DNA of 9,519 nucleotides from an uncultured Collinsella sp. GTDB lineage: Bacteria > Actinomycetota > Coriobacteriia > Coriobacteriales > Coriobacteriaceae. The notes below the pieces were generated by a model. It ran no database searches, was not told where the DNA came from, and saw only the letters and a list, made by a program, of their open reading frames with translations. The stretch covers positions 1-9,519 of the forward strand of contig UQYA01000071.1 of assembly GCA_900545165.1 (NCBI GenBank), read 5' to 3'. A program made the position numbers and the translations under genes. This document shows, piece by piece, positions 1-5,087 of this stretch. Position 1 is the stretch's first letter. Every line of letters begins with the position of its first letter.

Positions 1-210
1 ACGGATCTGGCCGCAATCGTGCGCCTGCGCCGCATGAGTCAGGGGCTTATCGACCGTCTGACGAGTTCGTATTCCAAGGTGATGCTCACCAACTCGGCGC
101 TGTTGGCATTGGGTATTACCGGCATGATCACTCCGCAGACGTCGTCACTGCTGCACAACGGCTCAACGATCGCCTACAGCCTGAGCAACGCGAAGGCGTA
201 CCTGCGTTAG
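1..210 (+). CDS. Heavy-metal translocating P-type ATPase, C-terminal fragment (5' end outside the window)
   Basis: Frame 1 is open from the first base to a TAG at 208-210 and gives 69 residues that look like the end of a P1B-type cation-transporting ATPase. After the TDLAAIVRLRRMS segment, which resembles the helix following the hinge motif, come a hydrophobic stretch (NSALLALGITGMI), the LLHNGST motif typical of the last membrane helix, and a short SLSNAKAYL tail. In this family the His-Asn of the final helix follows the metal-binding membrane region. The phosphorylation, ATP-binding and metal-selective CPx motifs lie upstream of the window, so the transported ion cannot be read. An internal ATG at 34 is not the start, because the frame and the family similarity continue upstream of it. 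A terminator follows directly, so this is the last gene of its unit. Confidence 0.8.
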   Translation, partial: TDLAAIVRLRRMSQGLIDRLTSSYSKVMLTNSALLALGITGMITPQTSSLLHNGSTIAYSLSNAKAYLR

Positions 211-229
211 CGTTTTCGATTGAGTATAT

Positions 230-282
230 GGCCTGCATTCGGGTGGCACCGCAGCCGCCAGGGTGCAGGCCTTCTTTTGTTT
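230..282 (+). terminator. Rho-independent terminator after the P-type ATPase
   Basis: GGCCTGCA (230-237) pairs perfectly with TGCAGGCC (264-271), and the long loop can fold further (GGTGGC with GCCGCC). The T-rich tail TTCTTTTGTTT follows at 272-282. The tail touches the -35 box of the toxin-antitoxin promoter, so the two units are packed end to end. Confidence 0.8.
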
Positions 283-309
283 GACGAGAGGCTAGCTCAG
301 ATATATGCT
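281..309 (+). promoter_or_regulatory. Sigma70-type promoter of the toxin-antitoxin operon
   Basis: The -35 box TTGACG (281-286, 5 of 6 to consensus) is separated by exactly 17 bp from TATGCT (304-309), a moderate -10 box. The predicted transcript start is near 316, about 34 nt upstream of the antitoxin ATG. It lies immediately after the preceding terminator, the expected place for the only promoter of the two-gene operon. Confidence 0.6.
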
Positions 310-327
310 CGTGCTAGCACTGCTAGC
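291..327. promoter_or_regulatory. Three GCTAGC palindromes overlapping the TA promoter, candidate autoregulatory operator
   Basis: GCTAGC occurs at 291-296 (in the -35/-10 spacer), 313-318 (within the 10-bp palindrome GTGCTAGCAC, over the predicted start) and 322-327 (within TGCTAGCA). RelB/DinJ and other ribbon-helix-helix antitoxins are known to repress their own operons by binding short palindromic or repeated sites at the promoter. The position here fits that role. Binding is inferred. Confidence 0.5.
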
Positions 328-349
328 AAACGCTGAAGGTGAGGTTGAG

Positions 350-703
350 ATGGCTACCGTTGGCAGCATGGCACAGGTGAATGTTCGCGTAGATCGCTCG
401 GTTAAAGAGCGTGCCGAGGAGGCGCTGCGGCTTTCGGGCGGGTCGCTGCCCGAGCTCATCAAAAAGGTGGTGGCCAAGGTCGCGCAGGGTGGCGGGCAGT
501 GTGAGGAAGTACTGTCTGCCGTTGATGGCCGGCAGCAGGCCGTCGCGTCCGATACTCCGTTCACCACATCGTGGGCGGCGGCGGATCAGCTTTACGCGGA
601 CTTGGGTATCGATGCGTCGCCTGCATCCGATGATCGCGATTGGGACGTAATCTATTCCGACGCCATGGATGAGCATTATCGCCAAAAGGGGATGATCCAG
701 TGA
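350..703 (+). CDS. RelB/DinJ-like antitoxin of a type II toxin-antitoxin pair
   Basis: The 117-residue product would neutralise the toxin encoded next to it and repress the operon. Residues 8-46 (AQVNVRVDRSVKERAEEALR, then a helix ending in KKVVAKVAQ) have the strand-helix-helix pattern of the RelB/DinJ ribbon-helix-helix family: the NVRVD strand, then a helix, then the S-x-x-E-L-I helix. Residues 65-117 form an acidic tail (DDRDWDVIYSDAMDEHY) of the kind that usually wraps around the toxin. I chose the ATG at 350 because GAAGGTGAGG (335-344) is well placed before it. The in-frame ATG at 305 would sit upstream of the predicted transcript start, and the ATG at 368 has no clear ribosome site. 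The stop overlaps the toxin start by 4 nt (GTGA), indicating translational coupling. At 117 residues it is longer than a typical DinJ. Assignment to the broader CopG/RelB group is also possible. Confidence 0.75.
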   Translation: MATVGSMAQVNVRVDRSVKERAEEALRLSGGSLPELIKKVVAKVAQGGGQCEEVLSAVDGRQQAVASDTPFTTSWAAADQLYADLGIDASPASDDRDWDVIYSDAMDEHYRQKGMIQ

Positions 704-1215
704 GTGGGGCGCCTCTCAAGATCATGGTAGACGCCAACGTATGGGTCGATTCGTTTTGCGTCGACCATGCCGAGTCGCTTGCCGCGCGTGCGTTTATTGG
801 GCAGGCGACGGAGACGGGGGCGTTGCTGTTCTTCCCAGTGCATATCGCTAAGGACGTACTGTACGTTGTCCAACACGAGCTGAAGCGCAGCGTTCTTGCC
901 AGCGGGGGAGCACTCGACGAGGCTTCTGCCCGCGCGATTGGCGATGCGGCGTTGGCGTTTGTTCGGAACATGACCGAAAACGCCACGGCCGTGGGTGCAG
1001 ATGCGGCGGACCTTTGGCTGGCCGACAAATACTTAGCGCTCCATCGCGATTACGAGGACAACTTGGTGCTCGCCGCATGCAAACGCGCACAGGTCGATTA
1101 CTTGGTGACTAACGATCTCAAGCTGCTCGAACATGCCGATCTTGCAGCGAAGACCCCGCGCCAAATGATGCCGATTCTTGCTTTGGCCGAACGCGGCGGC
1201 GCGGCTATCGGTTGA
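700..1215 (+). CDS. PIN-domain toxin (VapC-like ribonuclease)
   Basis: This 171-residue protein matches the PIN nuclease layout. Strand 1 carries the first acidic residue in IMVDANVWVDSF (D11). A second acidic position is likely in the KDV segment (D52). YEDNLVLAAC gives D120, and YLVTNDLKLL gives D139. PIN toxins cleave RNA with a metal ion held by such an acidic cluster, and the usual victims are tRNA or rRNA. The specific target cannot be read here. It starts with GTG at 700 overlapping the antitoxin stop by 4 nt, with no independent promoter seen, so it is made together with its antitoxin. Length is at the long end for VapC toxins (about 130-150), because of an insertion near residues 55-105 and a C-terminal tail. 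Neighbour and motifs agree; activity is inferred. Confidence 0.75.
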   Translation: MSGAPLKIMVDANVWVDSFCVDHAESLAARAFIGQATETGALLFFPVHIAKDVLYVVQHELKRSVLASGGALDEASARAIGDAALAFVRNMTENATAVGADAADLWLADKYLALHRDYEDNLVLAACKRAQVDYLVTNDLKLLEHADLAAKTPRQMMPILALAERGGAAIG

Positions 1216-1227
1216 CGCGAACTGTTT

Positions 1228-1264
1228 GCGGGCCTCTTGGAGGACGATGCGCCAAGGGACCCGC
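1228..1264. terminator. Hairpin between convergent genes, possible bidirectional terminator
   Basis: GCGGGCCTCTTGG (1228-1240) pairs with CCAAGGGACCCGC (1252-1264) with one wobble and one mismatch around an 11-nt loop. It lies between the toxin stop and the stop of the opposing gene, where a shared terminator is expected. Neither side has a proper T tract, so this is tentative. Confidence 0.35.
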
Positions 1265-1273
1265 TTCTGCTAT

Positions 1274-1708
1274 TTACAAAAGCTCGGCCTTAATGGCGGG
1301 ACTTTCTGCGAGCTGCTCGGCTGCCTTTTCGTCGGAATCGTTTAGTGCTGCCAGGCTGCGGTAGACCCACTCGTTGACCTGGGTGTTCTTGACGCCTGCG
1401 GTCTGCATAAGGGCGCCAACCTCGCGGATTGCTGCGAGCAGATCGGCTTTGGGACCCGCGAGCTCGACCTCGATGCCGTGGTAGGCGGCCACGCCGCGGT
1501 TCTCACTCACGTGGTCGATAAAGCCCTCGACGGTCTCAAGCTGCTGGGCGAGAGCCGCATCATCGTCAGCGTCCAGCGCGGCCAGCGCGTTCGATACCGT
1601 GAGGGCGGGATGTCCGCAGGGGACAAAGCCTTCGATGACATCCATAGCTTCGGTAATGGTTGAGCCCAGGCCTGCGAGGGCATTGACGAGTTGCTGCTTG
1701 GTATCCAT
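1274..1708 (-). CDS. Unrecognised 144-residue acidic helical protein
   Basis: I do not recognise this family. The product begins MDTKQQLVNALAGLGSTITE and is rich in Ala, Leu, Glu and Asp, with predicted amphipathic helices over most of its length. It has no signal peptide, no membrane segment and no obvious catalytic motif. There is a single Cys in VPCGHPAL (about residues 30-37) and a single Trp in NEWVYRSLAAL. The reading frame is trusted because of a good ribosome site (AAAGGA on the minus strand, 1717-1722, 8 nt before the ATG) and biased codon use across the whole ORF. It is convergent with the toxin gene and divergent from ssrA. A soluble cytoplasmic scaffold or regulator is possible, but nothing in the sequence proves a role. 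Confidence 0.7.
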   Translation of the reverse strand: MDTKQQLVNALAGLGSTITEAMDVIEGFVPCGHPALTVSNALAALDADDDAALAQQLETVEGFIDHVSENRGVAAYHGIEVELAGPKADLLAAIREVGALMQTAGVKNTQVNEWVYRSLAALNDSDEKAAEQLAESPAIKAELL

Positions 1709-1742
1709 AACGGTCCTTTCGACGGGTCAGTTTTGCTTGGCG

Positions 1743-1770
1743 AAAATATACGTTACGCGATCGGTAGCAA
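1743..1770 (-). promoter_or_regulatory. Possible promoter of the 144-residue protein gene
   Basis: On the minus strand TTGCTA (1765-1770) lies 16 bp before TATTTT (1743-1748), about 35 nt upstream of the ATG at 1708. An overlapping TATATT at 1745-1750 would give only a 14-bp spacer. The AT-rich block stands out in this GC-rich sequence, but the boxes are weak. Confidence 0.35.
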
Positions 1771-1840
1771 AAGTGCGAAGTGCGGCGCACATTGGGGTCT
1801 TCACAGCTCGTGCATAGAACAGCTGTCTGCCTTTAGAACG

Positions 1841-1880
1841 TGGTAAGATAGCTATCCACGAGCGGGGTTCACCCCGCGTG
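1841..1880 (+). promoter_or_regulatory. Possible extended -10 promoter and leader hairpin upstream of ssrA
   Basis: TGGTAAGAT (1841-1849) is an extended -10 match without a convincing -35 box. Starting near 1856 it would give a precursor with about 90 nt before the mature tmRNA 5' end. Just after it, GCGGGG (1862-1867) and CCCCGC (1872-1877) form a tight hairpin with loop TTCA, flanked by CAC/GTG (1857-1859 and 1878-1880). A second, nearer candidate is TTGGGC (1903-1908) and TAGACT (1928-1933), but its 19-bp spacer is long and TTGGGC also forms a hairpin with GCCCAA (1915-1920). One of these presumably drives ssrA. Confidence 0.35.
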
Positions 1881-1945
1881 TTCCTTGAAAAGTCGACGGG
1901 TGTTGGGCGCTCGTGCCCAATGCCATCTAGACTTTCCCAATATTC

Positions 1946-2309
1946 GGGGGCGACTGGTTTCGACACGATAGCTCTGAGAGAGGAAGCAAGCCGAGGTCTC
2001 CTCGCCTCGTTAAACAGGGGTACCGTCAAATTGAATTGACAACAACTCTTCTTTTGAGCCTATGGCTCTCGCTGCTTAGTTTATAGCGGCGCGTCAACCC
2101 GGTGATTTCCCCGACACCGGCGCGACGTCATGTTAGGGGAATGCTCCTGCGCACGTAATCGGTATGGCGCAGGCTAAGACCGAACCGGTTAGGACGCCGC
2201 GAGCGTGTCGCTGCGCGCAAAGCGTCCGAGACTAAACCAGCGACTGAGCTTGGAGATGCCAATCAGGGGGCTTTCGTGGACCGGAGTTCGATTCTCCGCG
2301 CCTCCACCA
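1946..2309 (+). ncRNA. ssrA: Transfer-messenger RNA (tmRNA, one-piece)
   Basis: tmRNA with SmpB rescues ribosomes stalled on broken mRNAs and tags the peptide for proteolysis. The 5' end GGGGGCG (1946-1952), followed by ACTGGTTTCGACA, pairs with CGCCTCC (2299-2305) to form the tRNA-like acceptor, and A2306 plus an encoded CCA (2307-2309) completes it. The T arm is CGGAG (2282-2286), loop TTCGATT, then CTCCG (2294-2298). The tag reading frame ends in Ala-Leu-Ala-Ala before TAG (2077-2079) and reads DNNSSFEPMALAA from GAC at 2038. An in-frame TGA at 2032-2034 limits any upstream extension to one codon (ATT). The 364-nt length is normal. GC-rich segments between 2085 and 2265 offer the usual pseudoknot-forming complementarities. 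Confidence 0.96.
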
Positions 2310-2317
2310 TAAGTAAC

Positions 2318-2355
2318 AGGCAGGTAGATATTCGTATCTACCTGCCTTTTTATTT
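2318..2355 (+). terminator. Rho-independent terminator of ssrA
   Basis: A perfect 12-bp stem, GGCAGGTAGATA (2319-2330) with TATCTACCTGCC (2335-2346), is closed by a stable TTCG tetraloop and followed by TTTTTATTT (2347-2355). It begins 9 nt after the tmRNA CCA. Confidence 0.93.
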
Positions 2356-2360
2356 CTAGT

Positions 2361-2500
2361 CCGCACCGCGGAGAATCGAACTCTATGCAGGGCGCGGGCG
2401 TAAAGAAAACGCGTAAGCGTTTTTAGCCCGCGGGCGAGGGCGCCGGCAGGCGGCCGAAGCCGGTGCGGATTTGCGAAGCAAATACGCGGATTCTCCGCGC
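2361..2500. repeat. Structured repeat element with tmRNA-antisense segment (copy 1)
   Basis: This stretch has no credible gene but is dense in pairing. CCGCACCG (2361-2368) is the exact inverse of CGGTGCGG (2461-2468), bounding a unit of about 108 bp. Inside are CGCGGGC with GCCCGCG, AAAACGC-GTAA-GCGTTTT, and ATTTGC-GAA-GCAAAT. CGGAGAATC (2369-2377) can instead pair with GATTCTCCG (2489-2497). The core 2365-2412 (48 bp) is repeated exactly at 2576-2623. Within it, 2367-2383 is the perfect reverse complement of tmRNA positions 2284-2300 (T arm and acceptor strand). It could be a small mobile REP/MITE-like unit, a tRNA-derived remnant or a structured RNA. The sequence does not decide between them. 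Confidence 0.6.
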
Positions 2501-2575
2501 AAGGCCTCGACCCTATATAGATGCGATGGCGATCAGATGACAGCCGGCAATGCCCCGCGCCGACGTCATCCTCGT

Positions 2576-2623
2576 ACCGCGGAGAATCGAACTCTATGCA
2601 GGGCGCGGGCGTAAAGAAAACGC
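2576..2623. repeat. Second exact copy of the 48-bp core
   Basis: Identical over 48 bp to 2365-2412 and in the same orientation, offset by 211 bp. Identity starts at ACCGCGGAGAATCG and stops after AAAACGC, so the rest of the hairpin-rich unit is missing here. It also keeps the 17-nt tmRNA-antisense segment (2578-2594). Just upstream, GATGAC (2536-2541) with GTCATC (2565-2570) and CGGC (2545-2548) with GCCG (2559-2562) form a separate hairpin. Perfect identity in non-coding DNA suggests a recent duplication or ongoing gene conversion. Confidence 0.8.
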
Positions 2624-2639
2624 CTCAGTGACGCAGGGT

Positions 2640-2962
2640 GGGACGTGCTTTCCCAATGGCGGCCCAGGCGGAAAGTCCATCCCGGAATCCGCACTCAGAC
2701 TGGGACGTAGTTTCCGGATGGCACATCAAGCGGAAACTGCGACCCGGAATCGAGCCGTAGAGTGGGACATGCTTTCCCAATGGCAGCTCAAGCGGAAAGT
2801 ACATCCCGGAATCCTCGTTCGGAATGGGATGCAGTTTCCAAATGAATGGCTAGCGGAAAGTTCATCCCGGAATCTGCGCTCAGAACGGGACGCGCTTTCC
2901 CAATGGCGGTCCAAGCGGAAAGCGCATCCCGGAATCTCGCCTCAAACTGGGACATACTTTCC
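2640..2962. repeat. Array of 61-62-bp hairpin repeats (five complete units plus a half unit)
   Basis: Units start at 2640, 2702, 2764, 2826, 2887 and 2949, a period of 62, 62, 62, 61 and 62 bp. Each complete unit is a 14-nt arm GGGA...TTTCC, about 16 nt of loop (often CAATGGC...AAGC), a matching arm GGAAA...CCC, then a linker of about 18 nt starting GGAATC. Arms are at 2640-2653/2670-2683, 2702-2715/2732-2745, 2764-2777/2794-2807, 2826-2839/2855-2868 and 2887-2900/2917-2930. Unit 2 changes both sides together (GTTTCC with GGAAAC instead of CTTTCC with GGAAAG), and unit 5 pairs almost completely. This points to selection for, or copying of, a hairpin. The period is not a multiple of three, so an open frame across it is not a gene. 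The array ends 87 bp before the patatin ATG. Confidence 0.85.
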
Positions 2963-3049
2963 GCTTCACCTGCCGCCTCAAAAAACCTGCGCGCTCTCCA
3001 TCCCAAAACTGGGTAGAAGAAGGCCAAAACGCAATCGCAGGAGGTCAAT

Positions 3050-3928
3050 ATGACTGCAGAAGATAAGGCAAAGAACGCCGGCAAGGTCGCGCTCGTTTTG
3101 GAGGGCGGCAGTTTTCGTGGGCAGTTTACCGCGGGCGTGCTCGACGTTCTCATGGAGGCCGGCGTCGAAATCCCGGCTGTCTACGGTGTATCGGCCGGCG
3201 CCCTCAACGGCGTGAACTACAAATCGCACCAGATCGGCCGTGCCAACCGCATCAACCTGGCTTTCTGCAACGACAGCCGCTTCATGGGCGCCGCATCGTT
3301 TGCGTCCACGGGCTCTATTGTGGGTTACGACTTTATCTTCAATGATGTCCAGGACCGCCTGGATCCCTTTGACAACGAGACGTTCGACGCGAGCCCCATC
3401 GAGATGTACGCCGTCGCGACGGACATGCTTTTTGGAACCGCCACGTACCTGCCGGTCAAAAGCGCCGTACTTGACCTCGACGCTGTTCGCGCATCGACGT
3501 CGCTGCCACTGGTGACGCCGCCGGTCGAGATTGACGGGCACAAATATGTCGACGGCGGCGTGGCCGATTCGGTCCCCATCGAGCATGTGCTCGAGGAGGT
3601 GGGCTTCGACCGTGCGGTCGTCATCGTCACGCAGGACCGCTCGTACGAGAAAAAACCCTACGAGTTTTTGCCGGCCGCGCGTGCGCGTTATGCCGACTAC
3701 CCCTACCTGCTCGAGGCTATCGAGACGCGCCACGACCGTTACAACATCCAGCGCATGCACCTGTGGAAGTATGAGCGCGAGGGCCGTGCGTTGGTCGTCG
3801 CTCCGCAAAAGCCGGTCGAGGTCGGCCATGTCGAGCACGATCCGGCAAAGCTTTTGGACCTGTATATCCAGGGCCGTCAGGAGGCAAAGCGCCTGCTCGC
3901 GGAAATCCAAGAGTTCGTTGAGCGCTAA
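3050..3928 (+). CDS. Patatin-like phospholipase (YjjU type)
   Basis: The 292-residue protein is a patatin-fold serine acyl hydrolase, expected to release fatty acids from phospholipids or related lipids. Its oxyanion loop is LEGGSFRG (residues 17-24, a variant of the usual DGGGxRG). The nucleophile elbow is GVSAG with S48, and the catalytic Asp is in YVDGG (D168), giving the Ser-Asp dyad. The overall layout (ALVLEGGxxRGxFTAGVLD, later RASTSLP and YVDGGVADSVPI) resembles E. coli YjjU. There is no signal peptide or membrane helix, so it is likely cytoplasmic or peripheral to the membrane. The ATG at 3050 follows AGGAGG (3039-3044) by 5 nt. No promoter is clear between the hairpin array and the gene. 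Only a weak hairpin (CAGCT at 3956, AGCTG at 3965) follows. The family call is firm; substrate and physiology are unknown. Confidence 0.88.
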   Translation: MTAEDKAKNAGKVALVLEGGSFRGQFTAGVLDVLMEAGVEIPAVYGVSAGALNGVNYKSHQIGRANRINLAFCNDSRFMGAASFASTGSIVGYDFIFNDVQDRLDPFDNETFDASPIEMYAVATDMLFGTATYLPVKSAVLDLDAVRASTSLPLVTPPVEIDGHKYVDGGVADSVPIEHVLEEVGFDRAVVIVTQDRSYEKKPYEFLPAARARYADYPYLLEAIETRHDRYNIQRMHLWKYEREGRALVVAPQKPVEVGHVEHDPAKLLDLYIQGRQEAKRLLAEIQEFVER

Positions 3929-4028
3929 CGACGGCGAACCCTCAAAAAATGACAACAGCTAAAGAGCTGGAAAAATTATGGCTCGTGGATGACATGTGCA
4001 GAAACTCTGGTCGGAGCCAAAATACCTG

Positions 4029-4056
4029 TTGACTCGTACGGCGAGCGGGGTAATAT
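4029..4056 (+). promoter_or_regulatory. Strong promoter of the rplM-rpsI operon
   Basis: TTGACT (4029-4034) and TAATAT (4051-4056) are near-consensus boxes with a 16-bp spacer. The start is predicted near 4063, giving a leader of about 60 nt. The rest of the 194-bp region between the patatin gene and rplM shows only a weak hairpin at 3956-3969. Confidence 0.8.
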
Positions 4057-4062
4057 GGACGG

Positions 4063-4094
4063 GTTACTTGCAGAGCCCCGTGAATCTCTGTAAC
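4063..4094 (+). promoter_or_regulatory. Leader hairpin of rplM, candidate autogenous control site
   Basis: Right at the predicted transcript start, GTTA (4063-4066) pairs with TAAC (4091-4094) and CAGAG (4071-4075) with CTCTG (4086-4090), leaving CTTG as a one-sided bulge. Ribosomal-protein operons often have leader structures that bind the encoded protein, and an L13 leader RNA is known in Firmicutes. Whether this is the same type cannot be judged by eye. Confidence 0.5.
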
Positions 4095-4122
4095 AACACG
4101 TACTGTACATGGAGGAGTCTAA

Positions 4123-4566
4123 GTGATTTCGAAATCGACTCACTACGCCAAGCAGGGCGAGGTCCAGCGCAACTGGGTTCTCGTCGACGCCGATGGTGCT
4201 GTCCTGGGCCGTCTTGCCACCCAGATCGCAATGATCCTGCGCGGTAAGAACAAGCCCCAGTTCACGCCCAACAGCGACTGCGGCGACTTCGTTGTCGTCA
4301 TCAACGCCGATAAGGTCCAGCTTACCGGTAACAAGGCCGACACGAAGACCTATTATCGCCACAGCGGCTACAACGGCGGCCTCAAGGCTGAGAGCTTCCG
4401 CCAGGCTATGGAGAAGCACCCGGAGAAGGTCATCGAGCGCGCCGTTCGCGGCATGCTGCCCAAGACCACCCTCGGCCGTGCCCAGATGACCAAGCTTAAG
4501 GTCTACGCTGGTGCCGAGCATCCGCATGCTGCCCAGAACCCCACGAAGATTGAGCTGGAGGCTTAA
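4123..4566 (+). CDS. rplM: 50S ribosomal protein L13 (uL13)
   Basis: The 147-residue product is an early-assembling protein of the large ribosomal subunit that contacts 23S rRNA. Diagnostic segments are DADGAVLGRLATQIA (22-36), the TPNSDCGDFVVVINA segment (48-62), YYRHSGYNGGLK (77-88), RGMLPKTTLGR (109-119) and KVYAGAEHPHAAQ (126-138). Length is typical. It starts with GTG at 4123, placed 5 nt after GGAGGAG (4111-4117). The ORF has no better ATG, and the sequence aligns with the family from the beginning. It is co-transcribed with rpsI, whose ATG lies 2 nt after this stop, the conserved bacterial order. Confidence 0.97.
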   Translation: MISKSTHYAKQGEVQRNWVLVDADGAVLGRLATQIAMILRGKNKPQFTPNSDCGDFVVVINADKVQLTGNKADTKTYYRHSGYNGGLKAESFRQAMEKHPEKVIERAVRGMLPKTTLGRAQMTKLKVYAGAEHPHAAQNPTKIELEA

Positions 4567-4568
4567 AG

Positions 4569-4964
<396 letters not shown>

Positions 4965-4994
4965 GGTTTTATCTCCTTTCGAGATACAATGTAC

Positions 4995-5038
4995 AAGCGG
5001 GGCCTGCCGATTCCTCGGCGGGTCCCGCTTTTCTTTTT
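4995..5038 (+). terminator. Rho-independent terminator of rplM-rpsI
   Basis: AAGCGGGGCCTGCCGA (4995-5010) pairs with TCGGCGGGTCCCGCTT (5015-5030), with two G-T wobbles, around TTCC, followed by TTCTTTTT. A smaller hairpin TATCTC-CTTTC-GAGATA (4970-4986) stands between rpsI and this terminator. Confidence 0.93.
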
Positions 5039-5087
5039 CGACTAGGGTGGGCGGTTGCATATCGCCTGCTAGGGAAGGAGCGATCCT

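Noticed and set aside
281..318. Similarity to synthetic constitutive promoters (TTGACG, GGCTAGCTCAG, GTGCTAGC)
   Set aside because: Only segments match, and their spacing differs by insertions. The site sits naturally between a terminator and a TA operon, so it is not evidence of engineering.
2284..2383. attL/attR pair of an integrated island at ssrA
   Set aside because: The 17-nt match downstream is inverted relative to the tmRNA end, and no integrase or phage gene is present, so a simple attachment-site duplication does not fit.
2640..2962. CRISPR array
   Set aside because: Units are degenerate over their whole length with no conserved repeat alternating with unique spacers, and no cas genes are nearby.
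2550..3053. 167-codon plus-strand ORF across the hairpin array
   Set aside because: The repeat period of 61-62 bp shifts frame at each unit, the composition is Arg/Ser-rich noise, and it starts inside a hairpin and repeat region without a ribosome site.
2978..3955. 325-codon minus-strand ORF opposite the patatin gene
   Set aside because: Shadow of a well-supported gene with intact catalytic motifs; it has no ribosome site of note.
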